A stretch of DNA of 40,294 bases from NCBI GenBank assembly GCA_030601675.1, contig JAUWBN010000010.1, positions 1 through 40,294 of the forward strand. The letters are read 5' to 3'. The DNA comes from Hadesarchaea archaeon. Its GTDB lineage: Archaea > Hadarchaeota > Hadarchaeia > Hadarchaeales > Hadarchaeaceae. Position numbers and translations under genes: made by a program. Numbering within the stretch: position 1 is the first letter of the stretch; each line of letters starts with the position of its first letter. The notes beneath the pieces are model-generated. The model did no database searches, had not been told where the DNA came from, and was given only the letters and a program-made list of their open reading frames with translations. Below are positions 7,273 through 17,506 of this stretch, piece after piece.

Positions 7273-8748
7273 TTGAGGGTTTCAAACATCCGAGAGATCG
7301 AGAAGATCACCGATGGTCTTGATAGGCCATGCCTTACCCCGGTAGTGTCGACTATCGAAGGATGCGCCGATCCCGCGAAGCTGTATTTTAGCCTGAGGGT
7401 CTCCCACAGGCCATCTTACTTGCTCGAGTCAGCGGAGGGGCCCGGCGAGGCGGCACGCTATTCGATCATCGGCTGCGACCCGCTGCTTTACGTGAGGGTT
7501 CACGGTGCAGGGTGTGACATCAAGGGAAGGCGCGATCTGGTGAGGCTGGCGGGGAAAAATGTCGGGGCGGCGGGAAGCGATGCGCTCAAGGTGCTTAAAG
7601 AGGCAATGTTCTTGGAGAGTATGAGTGTGTCCGCGGTCGGCCCGCGCTACATGCTCGGTGCGGTTGGCTACATCGGCTACGATTTCGTGCGATCGCTCGT
7701 CGACATCGGTAGCCACACGATCGACGACCTCCGCCAGCCAGAGCTCGAGTTCATGCTGCCCGAGCGGATGATAATCTTCGACCACCTAGCGCGCAAAACC
7801 CACTACTGCTCGTTGATGTTGCTCACCGATGACTTCGACACCCAAGAGGCTTACGGGCGAGCCCTGTCCAACCTGAAGGCACTCAGAAAGGTGAAAAAAG
7901 GCACCTCCCCGGGCAAGCGGCGGACTAGGATGGTCACGAGCTCAAACGTCGAGCGAAGCGAGTTCGAGCGCCACGTTGAGCGGGCGAAGCACTACATCCG
8001 CGCGGGCGACGTGATTCAGGTCGTGCTCTCCCGACGAATCGAACTCAAGCCTGCACCCCCACTTGGGCAGTTCTACCTCAACCTCAGGCGAATCAACCCC
8101 TCACCTTACATGTTCTTCCTCGACTTCCCCGAGCGGAGCGTGGTGGGGTCCAGTCCCGAGATCCTGGTCAAGGTCGATGGGCGGAAGGTGGCGACTCGCC
8201 CAATAGCTGGGACGAGGCGGCGAGGTGGGAGCAAAGCGGACGACGCGGCGATGGAGCGCGAGCTCCGCGAAGACGAGAAGGAGCGCGCCGAACATGTGAT
8301 GCTCGTGGACTTGGGACGGAACGACATCGGGCGGGTCTCGGAGTTCGGTTCAGTCGAGGTGACCGAGTTCATGAATGTAGAGAAGTACAGCCACGTTCAG
8401 CACCTCGTGACAAATGTGGTCGGGCGGATGCGCAAGGATAGAGACGCTTTCGATGCCCTCCGGGCGACCTTTCCCGCCGGCACCGTCACGGGGGCGCCCA
8501 AGGTGCGTGCGATGGAGATCATCGATGAGCTCGAGCCGACCCGAAGGGGCATCTACGCGGGGGCGGTGGGCTCCTTCAGCTATACCGGCGATGTGGACCT
8601 AGCGATAACCATCCGCACCTTAATTGCCGAACGAGGGAAGGGCTACGTGCAGGTGGGAGCGGGGATCGTAGCGGACTCGGTCCCTTGGAAGGAGCACTAT
8701 GAGACCGAGAACAAGGCGCGGGCGTTGCTCGCAGCGGCAGGGGTTTGA
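7273..8748 (+). CDS. trpE: Anthranilate synthase component I
   Basis: Chorismate-utilising subunit that makes anthranilate using ammonia supplied by TrpG, the first committed step of tryptophan synthesis. Seen: an N-terminal LLESAE motif, which in this family is part of the tryptophan feedback site, followed by ARYSIIGCDP. The C-terminal chorismate-binding half has PIAGTRRRG, ERAEHVMLVDLGRNDIGRV, TFPAGTVTGAPKVRAMEII and YAGAVGSFSYTGDVDLAI. At 491 residues it is normal length. The start is a TTG at 7273, 4 nt after GAGGGTGA. Its stop is directly followed by the trpG ATG. LLESAE suggests the enzyme is feedback-inhibited by tryptophan. Confidence 0.97.
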   Translation: MRVSNIREIEKITDGLDRPCLTPVVSTIEGCADPAKLYFSLRVSHRPSYLLESAEGPGEAARYSIIGCDPLLYVRVHGAGCDIKGRRDLVRLAGKNVGAAGSDALKVLKEAMFLESMSVSAVGPRYMLGAVGYIGYDFVRSLVDIGSHTIDDLRQPELEFMLPERMIIFDHLARKTHYCSLMLLTDDFDTQEAYGRALSNLKALRKVKKGTSPGKRRTRMVTSSNVERSEFERHVERAKHYIRAGDVIQVVLSRRIELKPAPPLGQFYLNLRRINPSPYMFFLDFPERSVVGSSPEILVKVDGRKVATRPIAGTRRRGGSKADDAAMERELREDEKERAEHVMLVDLGRNDIGRVSEFGSVEVTEFMNVEKYSHVQHLVTNVVGRMRKDRDAFDALRATFPAGTVTGAPKVRAMEIIDELEPTRRGIYAGAVGSFSYTGDVDLAITIRTLIAERGKGYVQVGAGIVADSVPWKEHYETENKARALLAAAGV

Positions 8749-9318
8749 ATGCGCGTGGTCGTGATAGATAACGTAGACTCCTTCGTGTACAACCTCGTGC
8801 AGTATATAGGCGAGCTCGGGGCGGAGCCGGTTGTTTTCACGAACAGCGCCTCGCTTAGGGAGGTCGAACGCGCCGAACCGGAAAAAATAGTTATCTCACC
8901 CGGCCCGAAGACGCCGAAGGATGCAGGCATTTCAGTCGAGGTAGTTCAGAAGTTCGGCAAAAAAGTCCCAACCTTGGGCGTTTGTTTGGGGCATCAGGTG
9001 GTCGCGTACGCTTTCGGCGGTCGAATTGTACAAGCGAAGCGGCTTATGCATGGGAAGGTTTCCCGCATCAGGCACAACGGGAGCGAGCTCTTCGAGGGGA
9101 TACCCAACCCCTTCGAGGCGACGCGGTATCATTCGCTGGCTGTTGACCGAGCGACCCTACCCAAATGCTTGAATATCACGGCCGAGACAGTCGACGAGCA
9201 CCTGGAAATAATGGGGCTCCGACACGAGCGATACCCTATTTTCGGCGTCCAGTTTCACCCCGAGTCCATCCTCACGCGCCACGGCAAGTTGATGATAAAA
9301 AATTTCTTGGAGTTGTGA
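8749..9318 (+). CDS. trpG: Anthranilate synthase component II (glutamine amidotransferase)
   Basis: Class I glutamine amidotransferase that releases ammonia from glutamine for TrpE. Catalytic triad seen: Cys79 in LGVCLGHQ, and His170 and Glu172 in GVQFHPES. The oxyanion motif SPGPKTPKDAG is at 50-60, and YHSLAV is present. It is 189 residues, free-standing (not fused to trpD or trpE). Its ATG adjoins the trpE stop with no gap. Confidence 0.97.
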   Translation: MRVVVIDNVDSFVYNLVQYIGELGAEPVVFTNSASLREVERAEPEKIVISPGPKTPKDAGISVEVVQKFGKKVPTLGVCLGHQVVAYAFGGRIVQAKRLMHGKVSRIRHNGSELFEGIPNPFEATRYHSLAVDRATLPKCLNITAETVDEHLEIMGLRHERYPIFGVQFHPESILTRHGKLMIKNFLEL

Positions 9319-9328
9319 GGTGAGTTGA

Positions 9329-10384
9329 ATGAATCCCCTGCAGGCTGCGATAAAAAAACTAGTCGGCGGGCAAGACCTGACTGAGGTGGATGCCGAGGGA
9401 GCGATGAAGTGCCTGATGTCTGGTGAGGCGACCCAAGCGCAGATAGGCTCATTCCTGACCGCGCTCCGAATGAAGGGCGAGACAATCGAGGAGATCACGG
9501 CGTTCGCTCGGGTGATGCGCGAGTTCGCCGCCCGGATAACCCCGAAGGTGGACGACATCATGGTCGACACCTGCGGCACGGGAGGCGATAGAGTTAAAAC
9601 ATTCAACATAAGCACGGCCGCGATGTTCGTGGCTGCGGGAGCTGGGATTCGGATTGCGAAGCACGGCAACCGCTCGGTAACCAGCAGGGCGGGGAGTGCC
9701 GATGTCGTCGAAGCAATGGGGGTGCGGATCGACCTTCCGCCGGATGAGGTCAAGCGATGCATCGAGACGATTGGGATAGGCTTCATGTTTGCCCCCCGCT
9801 TCCACGGTGCCATGAAGTATGCGACCCCCGTACGACGGGAGATGGGTATCCGCACCGTTTTCAATATCTTGGGCCCCCTGACGAACCCTGCGAACGCCCA
9901 GGCGCAGGTGATGGGGGTATTCGACGGGGCGCTGACCGAGAAACTCGCCCGCGTGCTCGGTAGGCTCGGGTGCAAACGGGCGATGGTTGTACACGGTTTG
10001 GATGGGCTAGATGAGATCTCCACGTTAGGTGAGACGCAAATTTCGGAGTTGAAAAATGGAGAAGTGAGGACATACAAACTTAAACCTGAGGATGTGGGAA
10101 TCGGACGGACGAGCACCGAGGCAATAGCGGGCAAGGATTTGGCGGAGAACGTGCGGATGTCGATTCGCGTGCTGCGGGGCGAGCAAGGGCCAAGGCGAGA
10201 CATCGTGCTTTTGAATGCCGCGGCAGCCATGGTCGTGGGGGGGAAAGCTCGTGACCTGCGCGGTGGCTTGGCGGTGGCTGCCGACGCAATAGATTCAGGC
10301 CGCGCATACGAGAAGGTGGTCCAACTCGTTGAAGCTTCGGGTGGTGACATTCAAAAGTTGAGGGATTGGGAGGCGAGCATTTGA
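9329..10384 (+). CDS. trpD: Anthranilate phosphoribosyltransferase
   Basis: Transfers phosphoribose from PRPP to anthranilate. Family motifs: VDTCGTGGD (PRPP-binding glycine loop), NISTAAMFVAAGAG, KHGNRSVTSRAGSADVVEAMG, and MFAPRFHGAMKYATPVRRE at the anthranilate site. At 351 residues it is usual length. A GAGGTGAG ribosome site precedes the ATG. The stop overlaps the trpC TTG in TTGA. Confidence 0.96.
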   Translation: MNPLQAAIKKLVGGQDLTEVDAEGAMKCLMSGEATQAQIGSFLTALRMKGETIEEITAFARVMREFAARITPKVDDIMVDTCGTGGDRVKTFNISTAAMFVAAGAGIRIAKHGNRSVTSRAGSADVVEAMGVRIDLPPDEVKRCIETIGIGFMFAPRFHGAMKYATPVRREMGIRTVFNILGPLTNPANAQAQVMGVFDGALTEKLARVLGRLGCKRAMVVHGLDGLDEISTLGETQISELKNGEVRTYKLKPEDVGIGRTSTEAIAGKDLAENVRMSIRVLRGEQGPRRDIVLLNAAAAMVVGGKARDLRGGLAVAADAIDSGRAYEKVVQLVEASGGDIQKLRDWEASI

Positions 10385-11151
10385 GCGTTTTGGCAAAGAT
10401 AGTCAAAAGTGTCCGGGCGAGCGTGAAGCGGCAAGCTCGCTCGAGGCCAATTGAAGCGATGGAGATAGATCGCTCTTCAAAACGAAGTTTGGTTGCAGCG
10501 ATAGAGCGGGCACCGAGGGCTCCCTTGATAGCTGAAGTCAAGCGGGCCTCACCCTCGGCCGGAGACATCAGGCCCGATGCGGATGTGTCCAAGGTAGCAC
10601 GCGCTATGCTCAGGGGGGGAGCTATAGCACTCTCCGTGCTCACCGAACCCAAGTATTTCAAGGGCGACCCGAGTTTTCTGCGTGAAATTCGAGACGTCGT
10701 CGAGGTACCAGTTCTCCGCAAGGACTTCATCGTGGACGAGTACCAGCTCCACGAGTCGGCCGAGCTCGGGGCCGATGCTGTCTTGCTCATAGCGAAGGTG
10801 CTGGAACAAGAGCTGCCTAGATTTGTGCGCTTAGCGGGAGAGCTGGGGATGGAATGCTTGGTGGAAGTTACGAGTGTGGATGAAGTAAGGCTCGCCGTTT
10901 CGGCCGAGGTAAGACTTATCGGGATAAACAACCGCGATTTGGAGACGCTCGATGTCGATCTCGACCGCACGAGAGAGCTAGCCCCCATAGTCCCCGAGGA
11001 TGTGGTGTTGGTGAGCGAGAGCGGCATCCATTCACCCGAGGATGTCAAGGCGATGCTGGAGGCCGGGGCCGATGCGGTGCTCGTGGGCACAGCTTTGATG
11101 CAAGCGGACGATATAGAGGGAAAAGTTAAATCGTTGGTGGGCGTGAGGTGA
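10381..11151 (+). CDS. trpC: Indole-3-glycerol phosphate synthase
   Basis: TIM-barrel enzyme that closes the indole ring from CdRP. Seen: LIAEVKRASPSAGDI (catalytic Lys region), VLTEPKYFKGDPSFL, VLRKDFIVDEYQLHES (second catalytic Lys), IGINNRDLETL, and VSESGIHS at the phosphate site. The start chosen is the TTG at 10381, which follows GGAGGCGAG and overlaps the trpD TGA as TTGA. An in-frame TTG at 10366 lies before that ribosome site and is less likely. The short N-terminal arm, SVLAKIVKSVRASVKRQ, is typical of the family. Confidence 0.95.
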   Translation: MSVLAKIVKSVRASVKRQARSRPIEAMEIDRSSKRSLVAAIERAPRAPLIAEVKRASPSAGDIRPDADVSKVARAMLRGGAIALSVLTEPKYFKGDPSFLREIRDVVEVPVLRKDFIVDEYQLHESAELGADAVLLIAKVLEQELPRFVRLAGELGMECLVEVTSVDEVRLAVSAEVRLIGINNRDLETLDVDLDRTRELAPIVPEDVVLVSESGIHSPEDVKAMLEAGADAVLVGTALMQADDIEGKVKSLVGVR

Positions 11152-11155
11152 GCCC

Positions 11156-11803
11156 GTGGTCAAGGTCAAGATATGTGGTTTTACGAATGTCGAGGATGTC
11201 GAAGTCGCGTGCGAACTCGGCATCGACATGGTCGGAGCGATTCTGGTTCCAAAATCCTCCCGTTACGTGACAGTGGAGCAAGCGAGGCAAATTTTAGCTG
11301 CAGCTTCTGGAGACATCGCTAAAGTCGCGGTAATCATGCCGAAGGATTTAAGCGAGGTCGAAAAAATGGCGCGGGAACTGGAGCCGGATTACCTCCAAAT
11401 TCACCTCACCTTTCCAGCGGGAAAACTCCTAGAGCTGAAGGGTCGACTCGGTGCTGAACTGATCGTCGTCACCCCAATCCCTCGGGAAATCGAAAATCGC
11501 AAGAAAATCATCGATCGGGCCATCGAAGTGGCAGAGGTTGCTGATTACGTTTTGCTCGACACGAAGGGACCTAGTGGGGGTGGTACTGGCCTCACCCACG
11601 ATTGGAGCTTAAGCGGCGAAATTCGTGAGGCTGTGGAAAAACCGATTTTCCTCGCGGGTGGCCTTAATGCGTCAAACGTTGGACAGGCGATAAAAATCGT
11701 GCGGCCGTATGGTGTCGATGTCGCCACGGGGGTGGAATCCAGCCCGGGCAAGAAGGACGCGAGGCTCATGCGTGAGTTTATCGAGGCTGCGAGGGAAGCG
11801 TGA
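11156..11803 (+). CDS. trpF: Phosphoribosylanthranilate isomerase
   Basis: Amadori isomerisation of PRA to CdRP. Motifs: [12 protein letters not shown] with the catalytic cysteine at the start, [27 protein letters not shown] with the catalytic aspartate, and [11 protein letters not shown] plus [15 protein letters not shown] at the phosphate site. 215 residues, free-standing (not fused to trpC). The start is the GTG at 11156 after GAGGTGAG. The stop overlaps trpB as TGATG. Confidence 0.95.
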   Translation: MVKVKICGFTNVEDVEVACELGIDMVGAILVPKSSRYVTVEQARQILAAASGDIAKVAVIMPKDLSEVEKMARELEPDYLQIHLTFPAGKLLELKGRLGAELIVVTPIPREIENRKKIIDRAIEVAEVADYVLLDTKGPSGGGTGLTHDWSLSGEIREAVEKPIFLAGGLNASNVGQAIKIVRPYGVDVATGVESSPGKKDARLMREFIEAAREA

Positions 11804-12990
11804 TGTACGTAGACAAGTTCCCGTCGAAAGGAAAGTTCGACCGCTTCGGCGGGCAGTTCGTGCCCGAGACGCTGATGCCCGCGCTCGAGGATTTGGAGAA
11901 AACTTACACAAAGCTCAAGGACGATCCAAAATTCAAGCGTGAGCTCGATTATTACCTGCGCGAGTACGCCGGTCGCCCGACGCCGCTTTACCTCGCGAAG
12001 AACTTGTCGAAGCGAGTTGGGATGAAGGTTTACCTCAAGCGCGAGGATCTTGCCCATACCGGTGCCCATAAAATCAACAACACGGTGGGTCAGGCCCTTC
12101 TCGCAAAATACATGGGAAAAACTCGCGTGATCGCAGAAACTGGGGCAGGACAACATGGAGTCGCCACGGCCACGGCTGCCGCGATGCTAGGGCTAAAGTG
12201 CGATGTTTACATGGGCACCAAGGACATGGAGCGCCAAAGGCTCAACGTATTCCGGATGCGGCTGCTTGGGGCAAGGGTAATCCCGGTCGAGAGTGGTTCG
12301 TGCACGTTGAAGGACGCCATCAACGAGGCCCTCCGCGACTGGACGACCAACGTTCGGACAACTCATTACCTGTTGGGCTCAGTGGTTGGGCCTCACCCCT
12401 ACCCCATGATCGTGCGCGATTTCCAGCGGGTGATCGGGCGGGAGGCCAAGGAACAAATTTTGAAAGCAGAGGAGCGCTTGCCGGACGCGATTATCGCCTG
12501 CGTGGGCGGCGGAAGCAACGCGATCGGAATCTTCTATGATTTCCTTGACGATTCCGTCGAGCTCTACGGCATCGAAGCGGGGGGCAAGGGACTCAAAACC
12601 GGCAGGCACGCAGCACCGCTCTGCGATGGGTCCGAGGGCGTACTTCACGGATCCTATAGCTTCGTGATGCAGGATAAATTCGGGCAGATCTTACCAACCC
12701 ACAGCATCTCCGCTGGCCTCGATTATCCGGGGGTGGGCCCTGAACATGCGCTAATGAAACTCCGTGGTCGCGTCCACTACGATAGTGTGACGGATGATGA
12801 GGCAATGGCCGCGTTTAAATTGCTTTCCGAAACCGAGGGAATCCTCCCAGCTCTTGAACCGGCTCATGCCATCGCCTACCTCAAAAAAATGCCACCGAAG
12901 TTCAAAAGCAAGCTAATCGTGGTCAACCTCTCGGGGCGCGGGGACAAGGATGCAGAGGTGGCTGCGGAAGCGATGGGGGTCAAAGTTTGA
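11803..12990 (+). CDS. trpB: Tryptophan synthase beta chain (TrpB1 type)
   Basis: PLP enzyme joining indole and serine. The PLP lysine is in HTGAHKINN; also seen are [25 protein letters not shown] (PLP phosphate loop), [26 protein letters not shown], and a late NLSGRGDKD. The N-terminus ([20 protein letters not shown]) is that of the TrpA-associated TrpB1 class rather than the stand-alone TrpB2. The ATG at 11803 shares its A with the trpF TGA; a GTG one codon earlier is possible. About 395 residues. Confidence 0.97.
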   Translation: MYVDKFPSKGKFDRFGGQFVPETLMPALEDLEKTYTKLKDDPKFKRELDYYLREYAGRPTPLYLAKNLSKRVGMKVYLKREDLAHTGAHKINNTVGQALLAKYMGKTRVIAETGAGQHGVATATAAAMLGLKCDVYMGTKDMERQRLNVFRMRLLGARVIPVESGSCTLKDAINEALRDWTTNVRTTHYLLGSVVGPHPYPMIVRDFQRVIGREAKEQILKAEERLPDAIIACVGGGSNAIGIFYDFLDDSVELYGIEAGGKGLKTGRHAAPLCDGSEGVLHGSYSFVMQDKFGQILPTHSISAGLDYPGVGPEHALMKLRGRVHYDSVTDDEAMAAFKLLSETEGILPALEPAHAIAYLKKMPPKFKSKLIVVNLSGRGDKDAEVAAEAMGVKV

Positions 12991-13793
12991 GCCGAATCGG
13001 TGCAAAGTTTGAGGAGCTCAGGAGCAAGGGTGAGGGCGCGCTGATCGCGTTCGTGACCGCTGGGGACCCAAAGCCAAAGCTAACGCTGCAAATAGTTCAG
13101 ACACTCGCCAAGCACGCGGACATCATTGAGCTTGGAATTCCTTTTTCTGACCCAATCGCAGACGGTCCCACAATTCAAGGGGCGACCGGCCGAGCACTAA
13201 AGGCAGGCACGACTCCCGAGACCGTGCGTGAGATAATCAGACAAATTCGTCGCACGAGTGAGGTTCCGTTAGTGGTGCTGACCTATTACAACATAGTGTT
13301 CAAGCCGGGCGTCGATAAGTTCGTGCGAGATTTCACGGTCGCGGGGATGGACGGCATCGTAATTCCAGACCTACCAGTAGAGGAGGCAGGTAAAGTTCTG
13401 AAGGAGACTAAAAAGCAGGGCGCCGATTTGATTCTCTTGGTCGCACCTACAACGACCCCCGAGCGCCTCAAGCGCATATGTAATACATCAAGTGGTTTTC
13501 TTTACGTTGTTTCCCTGCTCGGGGTAACGGGGGCTCGAGAGCGACTTTCTGGATTAGTAAAACCGCTGATCGCCGATGTTCGAAAGACCTCACGAGTGCC
13601 GGTCGCTGTTGGGTTCGGGATATCAAAGCCTGAGCATGTTAAAGAGGTCATAAGGGCCGGGGCGGATGGTGTAATAGTCGGCAGCGCGTTCGTTAATTTG
13701 ATCGCCAAAAATCTGAAGAATCGACAAAAAATGTTGCGGGAACTCGACCGCTTTGGAAAAACTTTAAAAGCGGCTGCACGTTTAGTTCATTAA
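12987..13793 (+). CDS. trpA: Tryptophan synthase alpha chain
   Basis: Retro-aldol cleavage of indole-3-glycerol phosphate, with indole channelled to TrpB. Seen: [24 protein letters not shown] (catalytic Glu and the dimer loop), [21 protein letters not shown] (catalytic Asp), [10 protein letters not shown] (mobile loop), VGFGIS, and [10 protein letters not shown]. 268 residues. The start is a TTG at 12987 overlapping the trpB TGA by TTGA, the second such overlap in the operon. It is the last trp gene; the next gene begins 43 nt later. Confidence 0.96.
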   Translation: MSRIGAKFEELRSKGEGALIAFVTAGDPKPKLTLQIVQTLAKHADIIELGIPFSDPIADGPTIQGATGRALKAGTTPETVREIIRQIRRTSEVPLVVLTYYNIVFKPGVDKFVRDFTVAGMDGIVIPDLPVEEAGKVLKETKKQGADLILLVAPTTTPERLKRICNTSSGFLYVVSLLGVTGARERLSGLVKPLIADVRKTSRVPVAVGFGISKPEHVKEVIRAGADGVIVGSAFVNLIAKNLKNRQKMLRELDRFGKTLKAAARLVH

Positions 13794-13836
13794 TCTTGAC
13801 GCCTTACACACCCAAGTTGGTGAATGTTTAAATCAG

Positions 13837-15399
13837 ATGAACTATAAAATAAAGTTTCCTGATAGCATGAGATCCATAAGTTTGAAGGCGAAGTCGCTCG
13901 ACATGGAAACCGGGCGGAACATCGTTGTGCTCCATGAACAGGATGCGGAGGAACTCGGACACTTCGTGGGCGATCGGGTGAAGCTGGTGGCGCCGAAAGC
14001 CACGCTGGTCGCGATCGCCAACACGACGAAGCGAATGGTGCAACGAGGCGAGATAGGTGCTTTCATCGAGGTAACGGAAGCTCTTGGCCTCAAACCAGGT
14101 GATATCCTATCCGTCACACTTGTTTCCAGGCCTCGATCGGTCGATTTCATCAAGAAGAAGATGGCGGGGCAACAGCTATCGACCGAGGAAGTCAACGCGA
14201 TAGTTGATGACATCGTCGCGAGGAACTTGAGTTCCACGGAGATGACGGCTTTTGTCGTTTCAGAGTGCATTCGAGGGATGAGCACAAGTGAAATCGTCGC
14301 ATTGACACGGCGAATGGTCGACTCGGGCGACAAGCTCGAGCTGGGCATTAGCCCCGTACTAGATGTCCACAGCATAGGCGGTGTTCCGGGCAACAAGTAC
14401 TCCTTGGTCACAGTTCCGATCGTGGCAGCGGCCGGTTTAGCGGTGCCTAAGACGAGCAGCCGGGCGATAACGAGCGCGGCCGGAACCGCGGACGTGATGG
14501 AGGTCCTCGCAAACGTGACCCTCGGCATGGATGAAATCAAGCGGATCGTGCAGAAGGTCGGTGCTGTCTTGGCGTGGGGGGGTGCAGTCAAATTAGCTCC
14601 AGCGGATGATATCATCATCGGCGTCGAACGTACGCTCGGGGTAGACCCACGCTGTCAATTGCTCGCGAGCGTGATGTCAAAGAAGTTAGCGGTGGGCGCC
14701 GATCGTATTTTGATCGACATCCCGACGGGGCCCGGGGCGAAGGTTGAGACCACGGATCAAGCCCGGAGCTTTGCACATGATTTTATGGAGCTTGGGCGTA
14801 GGCTCGACGTGCAGGTCGAGGTAGCCATAACTTACGGTGGCCAGCCCGTGGGCTATGCGGTTGGCCCAGCTCTCGAAGCTAGGGAGGCGCTTGAGACCCT
14901 GCGCGGCAACGGGCCAGGGAGCTTGGTCGAGAAGGCGACGAGTTTGGCGGGCATAATGCTCGAGCTCGGTGGGGCCGCTAGCGCGGGGATGGGCAGGCAG
15001 ATGGCGCATGAAATACTGAATTCGGGCAAGGCCAACCAAAAGATGTGCGAAATCATCGAGGCACAGGGAGGTAACCCGGACGTGAAGCCGGAGGACATCC
15101 CAATTGGCGATAAAAAAGAGGTCATACTCGCGCTTCACGACGGATACGTGACGCATATCGATAATGGAAGCATCAATAAAATAGCCCGTGCTACAGGTGC
15201 CCCCCGCGGCAAGGGGGCCGGATTAAGGGTCATCCTCAAGGAGGGGCGGAAGATTAGTAAAGGTGAACCACTTCTCGAAATTTACGCGGAGCATGAGGCG
15301 AAACTCGATGATGCGCTAGCCATCGCCAAACGCAGCCCACCGATAACAATAGGGGGAATGTTGCTCGAAAAGATGACGCACCGTCCTCATATGGGGTGA
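13837..15399 (+). CDS. deoA: AMP phosphorylase (archaeal DeoA-family nucleoside phosphorylase)
   Basis: Converts AMP and phosphate to adenine and ribose-1,5-bisphosphate, the entry to the archaeal pentose bisphosphate pathway with R15P isomerase and form III RuBisCO (neither in this window). The N-terminal domain before residue 100 distinguishes it from bacterial thymidine phosphorylases. Seen: VLDVHSIGGVPGNKYSLVTV (phosphate-binding region), VPKTSSRAITSAAGTADVME (family signature) and LAWGGAVKLAPADD. At 520 residues it is slightly longer than the usual 500. The ATG at 13837 is taken; an ATG ten codons in (MRSISLKAK) would match the usual length better. A TTTAAAT box and GGTGA lie upstream. 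Confidence 0.93.
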   Translation: MNYKIKFPDSMRSISLKAKSLDMETGRNIVVLHEQDAEELGHFVGDRVKLVAPKATLVAIANTTKRMVQRGEIGAFIEVTEALGLKPGDILSVTLVSRPRSVDFIKKKMAGQQLSTEEVNAIVDDIVARNLSSTEMTAFVVSECIRGMSTSEIVALTRRMVDSGDKLELGISPVLDVHSIGGVPGNKYSLVTVPIVAAAGLAVPKTSSRAITSAAGTADVMEVLANVTLGMDEIKRIVQKVGAVLAWGGAVKLAPADDIIIGVERTLGVDPRCQLLASVMSKKLAVGADRILIDIPTGPGAKVETTDQARSFAHDFMELGRRLDVQVEVAITYGGQPVGYAVGPALEAREALETLRGNGPGSLVEKATSLAGIMLELGGAASAGMGRQMAHEILNSGKANQKMCEIIEAQGGNPDVKPEDIPIGDKKEVILALHDGYVTHIDNGSINKIARATGAPRGKGAGLRVILKEGRKISKGEPLLEIYAEHEAKLDDALAIAKRSPPITIGGMLLEKMTHRPHMG

Positions 15400-15403
15400 A
15401 ATC

Positions 15404-15865
15404 ATGTGGGATGTCCCGAAGGAGGCTGCTTTGGTCGCGGCCGATGCGGATGGGCCATTTGAGTTGGTGGCGTTTGACAATGCGCTCAGCAAGGCGGGCA
15501 TCGCAGAGCTCAACCTAGTATCAGTTTCGAGCATTTGGCCGATAGGGTGTAAAATCGTCAAGATGCCGAAGCTTGAGCCGGGCACCATCACCCCCATCAT
15601 CATGGCAAAAATCTCCAGTTCGACACCAGGTCAGCAGATCGCCGCCGCGGTTGGCATCGCGATAAGCGAGGCCTCACACGGGATAGTTTCAGAATATCAT
15701 GATATCGGCGTTACCCAAAAGACGGCTGGCATAACCGTCGAGACGATGGCAAAAAATATGATGGAGAGGCGGGGACTCGAGCCGACGAAAGTAACTTCTA
15801 TTTCAGCTGGACACATCGTCGAGAACCATGGAGCCGCGTTAGCAGCGGTCGTGTTCATCCGCTAG
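15404..15865 (+). CDS. pdaD: Pyruvoyl-dependent arginine decarboxylase
   Basis: Makes agmatine, the archaeal precursor of polyamines and of agmatidine in tRNA-Ile. The proenzyme self-cleaves between two serines; here the site is VSSIWPIGC with Ser42/Ser43, leaving a pyruvoyl group on the larger chain. Other family features: AKISSSTPGQQIAAAVG and ISEASHGIVSEYHD with the catalytic acid. 153 residues, usual length. The ATG follows GGGTGA and lies 4 nt after the AMP phosphorylase stop, so the two are probably cotranscribed. Its stop is 3 nt from the convergent thermosome gene. Confidence 0.94.
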   Translation: MWDVPKEAALVAADADGPFELVAFDNALSKAGIAELNLVSVSSIWPIGCKIVKMPKLEPGTITPIIMAKISSSTPGQQIAAAVGIAISEASHGIVSEYHDIGVTQKTAGITVETMAKNMMERRGLEPTKVTSISAGHIVENHGAALAAVVFIR

Positions 15866-15868
15866 CGG

Positions 15869-17506
15869 TTACTCCTCGCCCATCTCCTCTACTCCGGGAG
15901 GTCCTTTCGGCGAGATCTCCTTTTTGGAGGAAGATATAACATCATCGATTCGGAGGATCATTATCGCGGCTTCGCTCGCAGATTTTATCGCTTGGGTCTT
16001 TGTGCGCAGAGGTTCGATGATCCCAATTTTCATCATGTCCACGGTTTTACCTTTGTAAATATCAATCCCAAAGTTTTTGCTATCTGGCTTCTCGTGTTTG
16101 GCGCGAAGGTCAACTAGGACATCTATGCTGTCGAGCCCAGCGTTTTCCGCCAGAGTTCGCGGAACCGTTTCGATAGCGCTCGCAAAGTTGTTGACCGCAA
16201 GCGCTTCACGTCCGCCAACGGTCTCCGCGTACTCCCTCAATCGCTTGGTGAGCTCGATCTCAGGTGCCCCCCCACCCACGACGATCTTACCGTCCTCGAT
16301 TATCGCAGAGACCACGCTAATCGCATCGTGCATGGAGCGCTCAACCTCATCGATCACGTGTTCGGTTCCGCCTCGCACAAGTATGCTCACCGCCTTGGGG
16401 TCCTTGCACCCCTCCACAAAGGTCATCTTGTCATCGCCTATCTTTCGCTCCTCGATTAATCCAGCTTTGCCGAGGTCGGCGCTCGTCAAATCCTCGATGT
16501 TCGTGACGACTTTGCCCCCCGTGGCACGGGCTAACTTCTCCATATCCGATTTTTTCGCCCGCCGGATCGCGTAAATGTTTGCCTTCGTGAGGTAGTGTTG
16601 GACGATGTCGTCGACCCCTTTCTGGCATATGACGACATTTGCGCCGGTGGCGACGATCTGATCCACCATCTTTTTGAGCATACTTTCCTCTTCATCCAAG
16701 AACGCGCGAAGCTGCTCAGGCCTCGTGACCCTGATTTCGGCATCGGTCTCGGTCTTCTTTATCTCGAGGGCGCAGTCGAGGAGGGCGATTTTGGCATTTT
16801 TTACCCGCTTCGGCATTTCTGGGTGAACGCGCTCCTTGTCGATGATTACCCCCTGGATGAGCTGGGAATCGTCGGTACTTTCGCCGGGTTTCTTCTCGAT
16901 GCCGATATAATCTATGTCAGCGATGTACCCTCCATCCGTCTTGTCCGCTATTTGCTTCACCGCTTTTACGGCGAGGTCGGCGAGCTTCTCTCTCGCGCTC
17001 TCAGCTTTCTTCCCGGTCATCGCGGTCATCGCCGCTTGCTTGAGGAGTTCCTCTTGGTCGATTGTCGCTTTATCGGCGAGTCCGTTCAATATCTCTTGGG
17101 CTTTCTCGGCGGCCATCCGATAGCCGGAGGCGATCACCGTGGGGTGGATTGTTTGATCGAGTAGGCGTTCCGCTTCGTGCAGGAGTTCGCCGGCAATTAT
17201 CACGGCGGTAGTCGTTCCATCTCCGACTTCGTCGTCCTGCGTTTTCGCCACCTCGACCATCATTTTAGCCGCCGGGTGTTCGACCTCCATCTCCTTGAGA
17301 ATTGTAACGCCGTCGTTCGTGATCACGACATCCCCCAAACTGTCGACTAACATCTTATCCATACCGCGCGGCCCAAGGGTGGTGCGGACGGCCTCGCTGA
17401 TCACACGGGCTGCGAGGATGTTCATACGCTGGGCATCGCGGCCAACCAACCTTCGTGTGCCTTCGGGAAGCACGAGTACGGGTCTACCTCCCATCGTTGC
17501 GCTCAT
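15869..17506 (-). CDS. thsA: Thermosome subunit (group II chaperonin)
   Basis: ATP-driven folding chamber subunit. Seen: [11 protein letters not shown] (42-52), NDGVTIL (64-70), GDGTTT (95-100, ATP-binding with the catalytic Asp), the helical-protrusion apical domain around 210-370, and [17 protein letters not shown] in the second equatorial half. 545 residues. The C-terminus ends [14 protein letters not shown] and lacks the Gly-Gly-Met repeats seen in some homologues. The ATG at 17506 follows GAGGTGG. Only one subunit gene is in the window; others may exist elsewhere. Confidence 0.97.
   Translation of the reverse strand: MSATMGGRPVLVLPEGTRRLVGRDAQRMNILAARVISEAVRTTLGPRGMDKMLVDSLGDVVITNDGVTILKEMEVEHPAAKMMVEVAKTQDDEVGDGTTTAVIIAGELLHEAERLLDQTIHPTVIASGYRMAAEKAQEILNGLADKATIDQEELLKQAAMTAMTGKKAESAREKLADLAVKAVKQIADKTDGGYIADIDYIGIEKKPGESTDDSQLIQGVIIDKERVHPEMPKRVKNAKIALLDCALEIKKTETDAEIRVTRPEQLRAFLDEEESMLKKMVDQIVATGANVVICQKGVDDIVQHYLTKANIYAIRRAKKSDMEKLARATGGKVVTNIEDLTSADLGKAGLIEERKIGDDKMTFVEGCKDPKAVSILVRGGTEHVIDEVERSMHDAISVVSAIIEDGKIVVGGGAPEIELTKRLREYAETVGGREALAVNNFASAIETVPRTLAENAGLDSIDVLVDLRAKHEKPDSKNFGIDIYKGKTVDMMKIGIIEPLRTKTQAIKSASEAAIMILRIDDVISSSKKEISPKGPPGVEEMGEE

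Noticed and set aside
9157-11090. Long minus-strand open frames (397 and 336 codons) opposite trpD and trpC
   Set aside because: They are mirror frames of well-recognised trp genes, with Ser/Pro/Arg-rich translations typical of antisense frames in GC-rich DNA and no motifs.
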